Below, in pieces: positions 54,920 to 63,396 of a stretch of 64,000 bases of DNA. Source of the DNA: Cupriavidus consociatus (GTDB taxonomy: Bacteria; Pseudomonadota; Gammaproteobacteria; Burkholderiales; Burkholderiaceae); contig NZ_JAGIQA010000007.1 in the NCBI RefSeq assembly GCF_017814975.1, positions 124,001-188,000 of the forward strand, given 5' to 3'. How positions within the stretch are numbered: position 1 is the first letter of the stretch; each line of letters begins with the position of its first letter. Made by a program: the position numbers and the translations under genes. A model generated the notes under the pieces. It searched no databases. It saw only the letters and a list, made by a program, of their open reading frames with translations, and had not been told where the DNA came from.

Positions 54920-55975
54920 TTACAGCATGCGCGCGGCCTCATCGAGCAGCTGCATCGGCGACAGCATCCCGGCGCGGGTCACGCACACCAGCGAAAAAGT
55001 GCGGACCAGCGGCGGATTCCCCGGCACCCGCGCGGTCATCAACTGGAGGTCAGCGGCGGGGCCGGCACTGCCCGGTGCCAGCACGATGTTCATGGGGCTC
55101 AGCCGCACGGCTTGCCGCTCTACCGTGAAGCTGGCTTCGGCATGCGTCAGCACGTCGACCAGCGCCTGCAGCTGCCTCTCCGGCATGCCGGCCCGGCCGT
55201 CCTGTGGGTCGGGTGCGTCAGGTGCGTCAGGCCCACTCAGCGCGGCGAGCGCGGCCTCGTTCTGTGCCACCTGCTCGCGCAGCCGCTCGGACTCGTCGGC
55301 TTGCGTGTCGTCGTGTTCGCCAAGCACGCTGCGCATGCCGACGCCCTGCTGCTCCAGCAGGTGCAGCCGCGTGGTCAGCAACGCCTGCTCGCGCTCGATG
55401 CGGTCGCGGCGAGTCGTGCCGCCCGCGACCTCGGCCAGGGCCTGCAGCGCGAACTGGTCGAGCATGCGGCAGGCGATTTCCTCGCGCAGCGCCGCTTCGG
55501 TCGCCGCGCAGATCCTGACCCGGTGAGCGGTGAAGCTGACCGTGGTCCGGGGCACCTCCGTGCGCATGACATCGCCTTCCAGCGCCACGCCCAGCGTGTG
55601 GCGTTCCTGCTTTTCCATCCCGAGCACGCAATAGGCCTCGGTGGCGGACGCCGAGCCGCTGAAATAGTCGCGCAGGTCCGACGACCGGCTGAACACCGGC
55701 ATCACGTCCTGTGCCGTAGCAAAGAAGGCATGGATGTACGGATCGCTGTTCCAGGTCGCTTCGCTTGCCGGCGAAGCCGGCGGCAGGCCCGCCACGACCT
55801 CGCGCACGTACCGGTCTGCGATAGCCAGCGCCGGGGCAAGCCGCTTGCGATAGCCGCCTGCCAGCCGCACGTACGGACACAGCCGGGTCACGCGCTCCGC
55901 CAGCGCGGCGCGCTCTGCATCGCGCGCCCCGTCATGATGCTTGCCGCGACGGCGCAGCCAGTTCAGGACAGTCAT
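54920..55975 (-). CDS. Conserved-type protein of unknown function with coiled-coil segment
   Basis: 351 residues, cytosolic, no recognised domain. The segment about 190-250 is rich in Arg/Glu/Leu/Gln and likely coiled-coil. N-terminal KRxxxHHDGARD and [22 protein letters not shown] are distinctive and could seed a search. The ATG at 55975 follows GGAGG by nine bases. It lies between polB (44-base gap) and the antiporter gene on the same strand, so a transcription unit running antiporter-unknown-polB is possible. Confidence 0.75.
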   Translation of the reverse strand: MTVLNWLRRRGKHHDGARDAERAALAERVTRLCPYVRLAGGYRKRLAPALAIADRYVREVVAGLPPASPASEATWNSDPYIHAFFATAQDVMPVFSRSSDLRDYFSGSASATEAYCVLGMEKQERHTLGVALEGDVMRTEVPRTTVSFTAHRVRICAATEAALREEIACRMLDQFALQALAEVAGGTTRRDRIEREQALLTTRLHLLEQQGVGMRSVLGEHDDTQADESERLREQVAQNEAALAALSGPDAPDAPDPQDGRAGMPERQLQALVDVLTHAEASFTVERQAVRLSPMNIVLAPGSAGPAADLQLMTARVPGNPPLVRTFSLVCVTRAGMLSPMQLLDEAARML

Positions 55976-56032
55976 CGCATGGCACCTCCGTGGCGCGATC
56001 GGTTGGCTTGCGGCGCAGGCGAGTCCGGCAGT

Positions 56033-57220
56033 CTACGGGCCATCCGCTTCGGCCTGGCGCGGTGCCGCGTGGCTGCGCGGCAGCTTGCGGTGGGCGAGCA
56101 ACAGCAGCGGTGTCGTGGCCATCGACAGCGCAACGACGACCGTGACGACGGAGAGTTGCTCGGCATCGATCAGGTTTGCCGCCTGCGCGGCGCCCATCAC
56201 GACAAAGGCGAACTCGCCGCCCTGCGACAGCAGGATGGCAAAGTAGACGCGATGCTGGCGCGGCAATTCGATCCGGTTCGCCAGGTACATCAGCGCCAGG
56301 AATTTGCCAACGACCAGGGCGACCACCAGCACCGCCACCAGCAGCGGCTTGTTGGCCAGCACCGAGAAATCGATCGACATGCCGACCGCGATAAAGAACA
56401 GGCCAAGCAGGATGCCCTTGAAGGGCGCCATGTCCGATTCGATCTCGTGGCGGCATTCGGAACCCGCCAGCAACAGGCCGGCCAGGAATGCGCCCAGCGA
56501 CATCGACAGGTGCACCACGTGCATCAGCAGCGCGATGCCGATGACCCAGAGCAGCGCGAAGATGGTAAAGATCTCGCGCGTGCCGCTGCGCTGGATCATG
56601 CGCAGCACATACTTCAGCACAAGGCGACCGACCACGACGACCGCCGCGATCATGGCCAGCGCCTTCGCCGCGGAAACCCAGCCGCTCGACATGCCGGCGT
56701 CCACCGCAACCGGCGCAAGCAGCGGCAACAGCGCGATCATCGGAATCGCGGCAATGTCCTGGAACAGCAGGATGCCGAAGCTGGATCGCCCGACGGGCGC
56801 GTCCATCAGCCGGTTCTGCTCCAGGATCGCGATCACCATCGCCGTCGAAGACAGCGACAGCGCGAAGCCAGCCGCCACGCCGACGCGCCACTGCACGCCA
56901 AAGACAATGAAAATCACTGCAAGCAGTGCCGCGCACAGCGCGACCTGGATGCCGCCATAGCCGAAGATGGAGCGGCGCATCGCCCACAGCTTCTCGAATT
57001 CCATTTCAATGCCGATGATGAACATCATCAGCACGATGCCCAGCTCGGACACGTCCATGATCGAGTTGACGTCCGTGACCAGCCTCAGCCCCCACGGACC
57101 GATCACTGCGCCGGCAACCAGGTAGCCCAGCACGGAGCCAAAGCCCAGGCGCACCGACAGCGGCACGGCGACCAGTGCGGCGGCGAGGAAGATTACCGCG
57201 TCAACCAGCAGTTGTTCCAT
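56033..57220 (-). CDS. CPA2-family cation:proton antiporter lacking the RCK domain
   Basis: 395 residues, about twelve helices, of the KefB/KefC/YbaL type: GYLVAGAVIGPWGL near the N terminus, ALSLSSTAMVIAILEQ and LLFQDIAAIPMIALLP with the antiport Asp. The chain stops at residue 395, where KefB/C would continue into an NAD-binding RCK domain. A Na+/H+ or K+/H+ exchanger without nucleotide gating is expected. A GGGAGGGGACTG ribosome-binding site precedes the ATG. Confidence 0.9.
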   Translation of the reverse strand: MEQLLVDAVIFLAAALVAVPLSVRLGFGSVLGYLVAGAVIGPWGLRLVTDVNSIMDVSELGIVLMMFIIGIEMEFEKLWAMRRSIFGYGGIQVALCAALLAVIFIVFGVQWRVGVAAGFALSLSSTAMVIAILEQNRLMDAPVGRSSFGILLFQDIAAIPMIALLPLLAPVAVDAGMSSGWVSAAKALAMIAAVVVVGRLVLKYVLRMIQRSGTREIFTIFALLWVIGIALLMHVVHLSMSLGAFLAGLLLAGSECRHEIESDMAPFKGILLGLFFIAVGMSIDFSVLANKPLLVAVLVVALVVGKFLALMYLANRIELPRQHRVYFAILLSQGGEFAFVVMGAAQAANLIDAEQLSVVTVVVALSMATTPLLLLAHRKLPRSHAAPRQAEADGP

Positions 57221-57434
57221 CAGTCCCCTCCCGATGAGATGACGGGGCGAGAGCCCGGGTCATTTGGCGATGCCTCGCTGCCAGGCGGGAAAATGCCGGC
57301 TTCTGCGCGAGGTAGCGGACTGGATACGTAATACATCAGTTCCACGCCGAAGTACAAGCCGGACGGCGCCGCCGGCTCGCGTTACGTTATGCACCCGGCG
57401 GCACACGCGGCAGTCGTGGCAGCCGCACCACCGC

Positions 57435-58340
57435 TCAGTCCAGCCGCTCTAACAACGTCTTGCCGAATTCGTGCAGCAGCCCGATCAGCCTGTCCGCCAC
57501 CGGAGAAAGTGGCGCGCCCTTGCGGAATGTCACGCCGAAGTTGCGCACCAGCGTGGCCGCCGGCAGCGGCACTTCCACCAGATCGTCATCGCTTGCGCGC
57601 AAGGTGCGCCGCGAGACAAAGGTCAGCAGTTCGGTATCGGCCACCACGCGCGGGATCAACGGGATCGAGTTGGTCTCGATCTGCACCACCGGCCGCGGCA
57701 GGTTGCGCGATTCCATGGTCTGGTCGAGCCAGTTCCGGCTCGGCACCGCGCGGTTGGGCAGCGCCCAGCGATAGCCGGCCAGCGCCTCCAGCCCGGGCTT
57801 GCGCACGCGGAAGATCGGGTGCCCCTTGACCGCCGCGACCACGACGGTGTCCTTCAGCAGCGTCTCGCAATGGAATTCGTCATCCTGCTGGTCCGGCACG
57901 AAGCCGAGGATCACGTCCACGCGCCCTTCGCGCAGGTCGTCGCGCAATTCGTAGTTGTGACGAATGCTCAGTTGCAGCACCACGTTGGGGGCTTCGCGCA
58001 GCAGCATCCTGCAGATGGGCGGCAGCAGGTATTCCGCGCCGAGCGGTCCGCTGCCCAGCCTTACGGTGCCTGCCACGCCCCGCGCGATGGCGCCGACCTC
58101 GTCACGGACCAGGTCCGCTTCCTGCAGCAGGCCGGCGGCGCGGGCGCGCAGCGCAACCCCTGCCGCGCTCAGTTTCTGGCCCCGGCCGTCGCGCTCGAAC
58201 AGCGCCGCGCCGAGCGAGGCCTCGAGCCGGTCGACCGCCTTGGTCAGCGTCGGCTGGCTGCGGTGCACCAGTTCGGCGGCGCGGCGGAAGTTGCCGGCGT
58301 TGGCCACGGCCAGGAAGTACTTGAGGTCACGCAGGTCCAT
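57435..58340 (-). CDS. LysR-family regulator
   Basis: 301 residues: HTH at 1-60 (MDLRDLKYFLAVANAGNFRR, VHRSQPTLTKAVDRLEASLG), effector domain about 90-295. The ATG at 58340 follows ACGGAGCGCC. Divergent from the hydroxyacid-dehydrogenase/Bug chimera and its Ldh2 partner, which it presumably regulated before the fusion arose and may still regulate. Confidence 0.92.
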   Translation of the reverse strand: MDLRDLKYFLAVANAGNFRRAAELVHRSQPTLTKAVDRLEASLGAALFERDGRGQKLSAAGVALRARAAGLLQEADLVRDEVGAIARGVAGTVRLGSGPLGAEYLLPPICRMLLREAPNVVLQLSIRHNYELRDDLREGRVDVILGFVPDQQDDEFHCETLLKDTVVVAAVKGHPIFRVRKPGLEALAGYRWALPNRAVPSRNWLDQTMESRNLPRPVVQIETNSIPLIPRVVADTELLTFVSRRTLRASDDDLVEVPLPAATLVRNFGVTFRKGAPLSPVADRLIGLLHEFGKTLLERLD

Positions 58341-58470
58341 GGCGCTCCGTGGCATGCAGCCGGCCGCAGCACGACTGATTACTTTCGTTTATCAAAACCA
58401 AAAAATTATAAGCTGGACGGCATCGAACCGGCGGGAAAGAATCGCTGCATTCCCCTAACCGCTCCGAGTC

Positions 58471-59673
58471 ATGCCCTACACCGTCCTCGTTACCGCACCG
58501 CGCCTGGCAGGCGCCGGCGTCCGCCTGCTGGAAGCCGCCAATGCCAGCGTCCACTACCTGCCCGACGCCGACAGCCCGCAGGCGCTGCATGGGTTGCTCC
58601 GGACGTTGCCGGTGGATGCGGGGATCTCGCGCACGGTCGCACTGACCGGCGCGGCCATCGACGCCTGCCCGACGCTGAAGGTGATCTCCAAGCATGGCGT
58701 CGGCGTCAGCAACATCGATGTCGCCGCCGCCACCGCACGGGGCATTCCGGTCTATGTGACACCAGGCGCCAATGCGCAGTCCGTGGCGGAACTGACGCTG
58801 GCGCTGATGTTCGCGGCGGCGCGTCGCGTGCCGTGGATGGATCGCGAGCTGCGCGCGGGCCGTTGGTCGCGCGCGCAGGACGGCGTGGAACTGCAGGGCC
58901 GCACCATCGGGCTGGTCGGCTTTGGCCAGGTGGCGCAGCGCGTCGCGCGGGTGTGCCTGGCGCTGGGGATGCGCGTCGCGGCATTCGATCCCGCACTGGC
59001 CGGGGCCGCGGCACGCCCCGCCGATGTCGACTGCTGCGATTCCCTGGATGCCCTGCTTGCCGCCAGCGACGTGGCCGTGGTACTGGTCGTGCGTCACGAT
59101 TCACCGTTCCACACCCTCGCCGACTTCCTGCGGCAAGCCAGGGCGCGCAGCGGCGAGACGGGAATCGCACAGGCCGGCAACGGCACGGTCGGACACCTGG
59201 CCGGTGAAATGCTGGCGCGGCGTGCCGGGGTCCGGGTCATGCAGGTGCCATACAAGGGCGCGGGCCCGGCCATGAACGACCTGCTGGGCGGACAGGTGCC
59301 GGCTTACTTCGGCAATACGGTCTCGGTGATGCCGCAACTGGCCGCGGGCAGTATCCGTGCGCTGGCGGTGACCTCTGCGCAGCGGCTGTCGGCGCTGCCG
59401 TCGGTACCGACTGTCGCCGAACAGGGCTTCGCCGGCTTCGAGGCCACCACCTGGCTGGGCCTGGTCGCGCCGGCAGGCTTGCCGGCGGACATCACGGCGA
59501 AGCTGTCCGCCGCCACGCTGCAGGTGCTGGCGCGTCCTGACGTCCAGCAGCGCCTGAAGCAGGAAGGCAGCGTCGCGACGCCGACCTCGCCAGCGGCTTT
59601 CGCCGCGCATATCCGCGCCGAACACGCCAAGTGGGGCGCGCTGATCCGAGAGGCGCAGATCAAGCTGAGCTGA
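58471..59673 (+). pseudogene. In-frame chimera: 2-hydroxyacid dehydrogenase N-terminal half fused to Bug receptor C-terminal half
   Basis: 400 residues. Residues 1-200 are a D-isomer-specific 2-hydroxyacid dehydrogenase: substrate-domain start, KHGVGVSNIDVAAATARGI, then the NAD motif GLVGFGQVAQ (147-156), stopping at ALLAASD. From about 201-206 the sequence becomes a Bug receptor from its middle (VVLVVRHDSPFHTLADFL, VMQVPYKGAGPAMNDLLGG) to its C terminus. The catalytic Arg/Glu/His of the dehydrogenase and the receptor's signal peptide and first lobe are gone. A deletion between two adjacent genes best explains this; it probably encodes no working enzyme. Junction near 59068-59089. Confidence 0.88.
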
Positions 59674-59708
59674 TGCGCGCGCTTGCCCGACTCCCCCTCT
59701 TTTCAGGT

Positions 59709-60776
59709 ATGACCGTGGACACGAACCTGCCGCCCTACTCCTCACTCCTGCAAGCCGTGACCGACATCTTCGCGGCCTACCTGCCCGCCGGCGATGCCGC
59801 CTACGTTGCCGGGTGCCTGGTCGACGCCGACGCGCGCGGCGTGGCCTCGCACGGCATCGGGCGCATCCCGGTCTATACCAGGCGGCTGCGTCTGGGCCTG
59901 GTCAATCCCACGCCAACGCTGGCGGTGACGCCTGGCGACGGTGCGACGGCGCATGTCGACGGGGACAATGGCATGGGCTACATCGTCGCCCGTAAAACGA
60001 TGGATGAAGCGATCGCGCGCGCGCGCCGGCATGGCATCAGCCTGGTGCTGGCCTCGCGCAGCAATCATTTCGGGATGGCGGCGACGTACCTGCAGCAGGC
60101 GCTCGACGCGGGGCTCGGCGCGCTGGTGCTGACCAACGCACCGCCGCTGATGCCGGTGTGGGGCGGCCGCACGCCGTTCCTCGGCACCAGCCCGTTTGCC
60201 TTTGCCGCGCCGGCGCGCGGTACGCCAATCGTGCTGGACATGGCGACTTCGGTGGTGGCCTTCGGCAAGATCCGCCGCGCCGCGCGCCGCGGCGAAGCCA
60301 TCCCGCCGGACTGGGCGCTCGACGCCAGCGGCCAGCCCACCACCGATCCCAAGGCCGCCATCGACGGCGTGGTGCTGCCGATGGCGGGACCCAAGGGATC
60401 CGGGCTCGGGCTGATGATGGAGTTGATGGCGGGCGTGATGTCTGGCGCTGCTTTCGGCGGCCAGGTGCGCAACCAGAACAGCGACTTCACGCAGCTGCAG
60501 GACGTCGGGCATGCATTTATCGCATTCAGGCCCGATGCGGGGCTGCCGCTTGGTGACTACTTCACGCGCGCGGACGAACTGGTCAGCCGCGCCAAGGCCT
60601 CGCCCCTCGCCGACGGCTTCGATGCGATCGCGATGCCCGGCGAGCGCGAAGCGGCACAGGCGCTACGCGCGCGCAGCGAGGGGCTGCAGGTATCGGCGCT
60701 GGACCTCGAAATGCTGGAAGCCGAGATCGGCCTGGCGCGAGCTATCGCAACACCCGGCACTGCTCGCTCAACATGA
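59709..60776 (+). CDS. Ldh2-family malate/L-lactate-type dehydrogenase
   Basis: 355 residues of the YlbC/ComC/malate-L-sulfolactate dehydrogenase family: GVASHGIGRIPVYTRRL near the N terminus, VLASRSNHFGMA with the catalytic His, and PMAGPKGSGLGLMMELMAG for NAD(H) binding. It oxidises a 2-hydroxy acid. The ATG at 59709 has CAGGT before it; an earlier ATG (59673) overlaps the chimera stop. Together with the 2-hydroxyacid dehydrogenase half upstream it recalls the stereospecific pair (SlcC/ComC) of sulfolactate degradation, but this is only a parallel. Its end overlaps the CoA-transferase gene by 35 bases, tail to tail. Confidence 0.88.
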   Translation: MTVDTNLPPYSSLLQAVTDIFAAYLPAGDAAYVAGCLVDADARGVASHGIGRIPVYTRRLRLGLVNPTPTLAVTPGDGATAHVDGDNGMGYIVARKTMDEAIARARRHGISLVLASRSNHFGMAATYLQQALDAGLGALVLTNAPPLMPVWGGRTPFLGTSPFAFAAPARGTPIVLDMATSVVAFGKIRRAARRGEAIPPDWALDASGQPTTDPKAAIDGVVLPMAGPKGSGLGLMMELMAGVMSGAAFGGQVRNQNSDFTQLQDVGHAFIAFRPDAGLPLGDYFTRADELVSRAKASPLADGFDAIAMPGEREAAQALRARSEGLQVSALDLEMLEAEIGLARAIATPGTARST

Positions 60777-61434
60777 GCGGCGCCGCACTCAGCGCCGCCA
60801 CCGCATCGAAGGACACGCCTTCGGCCAGGCCGGTGACCAGCAGTCCGCCGCCCGGCTGCACGTCGATCACAGCCAGGTCCGTATAGATGCGGTCCACCAC
60901 GCCGAGGCCGGTAAGGGGATAACTGCAGTGCTCCACGATCTTGGGCTGGCCGTCGCGCGTGACATGCTCCATCATCACGAAGAGCCTGGCCGCCCCCGCC
61001 ACCAGGTCCATGGCGCCGCCCACGGCCGGGATCGCGTCGGGCTCCCCGGTCGACCAGTTGGCCAGGTCGCCCCCGGCGGAGACCTGGAAGCCGCCCAGCA
61101 CGGTGACGTCGAGATGACCGCCGCGCATCATGGCAAAGGACACCGCATGGTCGGAGATGGAAGCGCCCGCCAGCAGCGCGATCGGCTCCTTGCTGGCGTT
61201 GATCAGGTCGGGATCGGCCGCGCCGTCGCGGATCACCCGGCCCATGCCAAGGATGCCATTCTCGCTGTGCAGGATGATCTCCCGGTCCGGCGGTAACTGG
61301 TCCGACACCAGGGTCGGCATGCCGATGCCGAGATTGACGTAGCTGCCGTCCGGAATATCGGCCGCCACAATGCGCGCCATGTCATGGCGGCTGAGCCGGG
61401 GCAGTTGCTGGAACAGCGGCATTTCACGCGGCAT
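60742..61434 (-). CDS. 3-oxoacid CoA-transferase, subunit B
   Basis: 230 residues, the catalytic half of a class I CoA transferase: Glu58 in HSENGILGMG forms the acyl-Glu intermediate; NLGIGMPTLV and GGFQVSAGGDLANW are typical of PcaJ/AtoA/ScoB. GGAGAACGCC precedes the ATG. It overlaps the A-subunit gene by 11 bases, so the two are translated together. The acid may be acetoacetate, beta-ketoadipate or another 3-oxoacid. Its last 35 bases overlap the convergent Ldh2 gene. Confidence 0.93.
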   Translation of the reverse strand: MPREMPLFQQLPRLSRHDMARIVAADIPDGSYVNLGIGMPTLVSDQLPPDREIILHSENGILGMGRVIRDGAADPDLINASKEPIALLAGASISDHAVSFAMMRGGHLDVTVLGGFQVSAGGDLANWSTGEPDAIPAVGGAMDLVAGAARLFVMMEHVTRDGQPKIVEHCSYPLTGLGVVDRIYTDLAVIDVQPGGGLLVTGLAEGVSFDAVAALSAAPLMLSEQCRVLR

Positions 61435-62101
61435 GGCGTTCTCCGGTCTGCACCACGGCATGGACGAAGATGCCAGGCGTCATCACTTGCTCGGGCATCA
61501 GCGTGCCCAGCGGCACGATTTCATCGACCTGGACAATGGTGTGGCGCGCAGCGGTGCACATCACCGGCCCAAAGTTGCGGCCCGCATAGCGGTAGACGAG
61601 GTTGCCCCAGCGATCCGCGCGATGTGCCTTGACCAGCGCAAAATCGCCGCGCAAGGGTTGCTCCAGCACATAACCTGTGCCATCGATCTTGCGCGTTTCC
61701 TTGCCCTCTGCCAGGGCCGTGCCATACGCGGTCGGCGTAAAGAACGGCCCCAGCCCGGCGCCGGCGGCGCGCATGCGCTCCACCAGCGTGCCTTGCGGCA
61801 CGCATTCCAGCTCGACCTTGCCGGCGCGATAGGCTTCGATAAAGGCTTCGGCATTGCTCGAACGCGGATGGGAGCAGATCACCTTGCGCACAGCCCCGGC
61901 GCGTATCAGCGCCGCAATGCCCGTGTCGCCGTTGCCGGCATTGTTGTTGACGATGGTGAGATCGCGCGCACCGCATGCGAGCAGCGCGTCAAGCAATGCA
62001 CCGGGAATGCCGGAGCCGCCGAAGCCGCTCACCAGCACGGTGGCACCGTCAGTGATGCCGGCCACCGCTTGTTCCAGTGATGCCACAGTCTTGTCGATCA
62101 T
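61424..62101 (-). CDS. 3-oxoacid CoA-transferase, subunit A
   Basis: 225 residues, CoA-binding half: VLVSGFGGSGIPGALLDAL (glycine loop), IVNNNAGNGDTGIAALI and LRGDFALVKAHRADRWGN, characteristic of PcaI/AtoD/ScoA. It follows the Bug receptor by 46 bases on the same strand, and its partner B-subunit overlaps its 3' end. The arrangement receptor-A-B suggests CoA activation of the acid bound by the receptor. Confidence 0.93.
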   Translation of the reverse strand: MIDKTVASLEQAVAGITDGATVLVSGFGGSGIPGALLDALLACGARDLTIVNNNAGNGDTGIAALIRAGAVRKVICSHPRSSNAEAFIEAYRAGKVELECVPQGTLVERMRAAGAGLGPFFTPTAYGTALAEGKETRKIDGTGYVLEQPLRGDFALVKAHRADRWGNLVYRYAGRNFGPVMCTAARHTIVQVDEIVPLGTLMPEQVMTPGIFVHAVVQTGERHAA

Positions 62102-62147
62102 GTTGATGGCCTCGTAGCGGCCAACGTAGCCCCGTTGGCCTGTTGGC

Positions 62148-63140
62148 TTATTGCTGCGGAATGCCGGTGTCCTTGACTACGCGCGCCCAGCGCTCGCGCT
62201 CGCTCTTGATGAAGTTGCCGAAGTGAGCGGGCGTATCGCCGCCGGGCATGCCGCCCAGATCCGCCAGTCTTGCCTTGACCTCGGGCTCGGCGAGGATGCC
62301 GGCCACGGTCTTCTGCAGCCGGCCGATGACCTCCTGCGGCGTGCCGGCCGGTGCCACCAGGCCGAACCATGCGGTCACCTGGAAGTCGTCCACGCCGGCC
62401 TCCTTCATCGTGGGCACGTCAGGCAACTCATGCACGCGGCTGGCGCTGGTCACAGCCAGCGCGCGCAGCTTGCCCGACCGGATATGCGGCAACGAACTGG
62501 GCAGATTGTCCACCATCATGGTGACCTGTCCGGCCACCAGATCGGCCACGGCCGGTGCTGCGCCTTTGTAGGGCACGTGGATGAGGTCAGTGCCAGTGCG
62601 CTTGCGGAACAGCTCGCCGGAAAGGTGGACCGACTGGCCGGTGCCTGAGGAGGCGAAGGAATACTTGCCGGGCTGCGCCTTGGCCAGTGCGACCAGTTCG
62701 GCCACGGTACGGGCCGGCACGTTGGCATTGACCACCAGCACATTGGGCACCGACACGACCATGGTAATCGGCGCAAAGTCCTCCGCGCGGTAGGGCAACT
62801 GGCGGTACAGGCTGTAGTTGATGGCATTGGGCCCGATATTGCCCATCATCAGGGTATAGCCATCGGCGGCAGACTGCCTGAGCGCCTGCGCGCCGATGAT
62901 GCCGCCTCCGCCGGCGCGGTTTTCCACCACCACGGGCTGGCCAAGCAACTCGCCCATGCGCTTGCCGACCAGGCGCGACGCGATATCCGTGGTGCCACCC
63001 GCGGCCGCCGGCACGATCAGCCGGATCGGCTTGTCGGGATAAGCCGCCAACGCTGCGCCTGGAGCTACCGCAACGGCCACGCCAACCGCCCCTGCCACCC
63101 GGGTCGCCACAAGTGCCAGCCCGCCGAGAGCCTGCTTCAT
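62148..63140 (-). CDS. Bug-family periplasmic solute-binding receptor
   Basis: 330 residues with a signal peptide (VATRVAGAVGVAVAVAPGAA) and TctC-fold landmarks: PIRLIVPAAAGGTTDIASR, PVVVENRAGGGG, LIHVPYKGAAPA. AAAGGAGACGAAGG precedes the ATG. First gene of the operon with the two CoA-transferase subunits. The C-terminal half of the chimera at 58.5 kb is a different Bug sequence, so these are separate receptors. Confidence 0.93.
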   Translation of the reverse strand: MKQALGGLALVATRVAGAVGVAVAVAPGAALAAYPDKPIRLIVPAAAGGTTDIASRLVGKRMGELLGQPVVVENRAGGGGIIGAQALRQSAADGYTLMMGNIGPNAINYSLYRQLPYRAEDFAPITMVVSVPNVLVVNANVPARTVAELVALAKAQPGKYSFASSGTGQSVHLSGELFRKRTGTDLIHVPYKGAAPAVADLVAGQVTMMVDNLPSSLPHIRSGKLRALAVTSASRVHELPDVPTMKEAGVDDFQVTAWFGLVAPAGTPQEVIGRLQKTVAGILAEPEVKARLADLGGMPGGDTPAHFGNFIKSERERWARVVKDTGIPQQ

Positions 63141-63175
63141 CCTTCGTCTCCTTTATCGGTCACACCGTGATTCGA

Positions 63176-63237
63176 TGATGGGGTTCCATCACGACATCAG
63201 GGACGATAGATCGACCGTGAGGGCAATGTGAATTCAC
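63176..63237. promoter_or_regulatory. Two palindromes upstream of the Bug/CoA-transferase operon
   Basis: TGATGG-GGTT-CCATCA (63176-63191) and GTGAATTCAC (63228-63237, extended TGTGAATTCACGA) lie 35-97 bases before the receptor ATG. Either could be an operator or, for the second, a T-N11-A LysR-type site. No regulator gene is adjacent. Confidence 0.4.
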
Positions 63238-63350
63238 GATTCGCAAAAGAAGCCTTCGGTCTGACGAAACCCGCGCACCGATTTCCGGCCTCATTGCAGC
63301 GACTTCTGCAACTGCGGACGGATTTGCCTCAGCGACTGCGCGCGCAATGC

Positions 63351-63376
63351 AAAAAGGGCGATCCACCGGATCGCCC
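63351..63376 (-). terminator. Intrinsic terminator of the flavoprotein gene
   Basis: On the minus strand, GGGCGATCC-GGT-GGATCGCCC (nine perfect pairs) is followed directly by TTTTT. It starts 20 bases past the stop of the NADH-dehydrogenase-like gene. Confidence 0.88.
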
Positions 63377-63396
63377 TGCTTGCACTCTGCGCCCCC

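Noticed and set aside
54908-57331. 807-codon open frame on the plus strand
   Set aside because: Runs antisense across two minus-strand genes and their gap; low-complexity His/Arg/Gln composition.
59631-59708. Upstream extension of the Ldh2 gene to 59673 or beyond
   Set aside because: Extra residues are not family-like and overlap the chimera stop; 59709 gives the standard N terminus.
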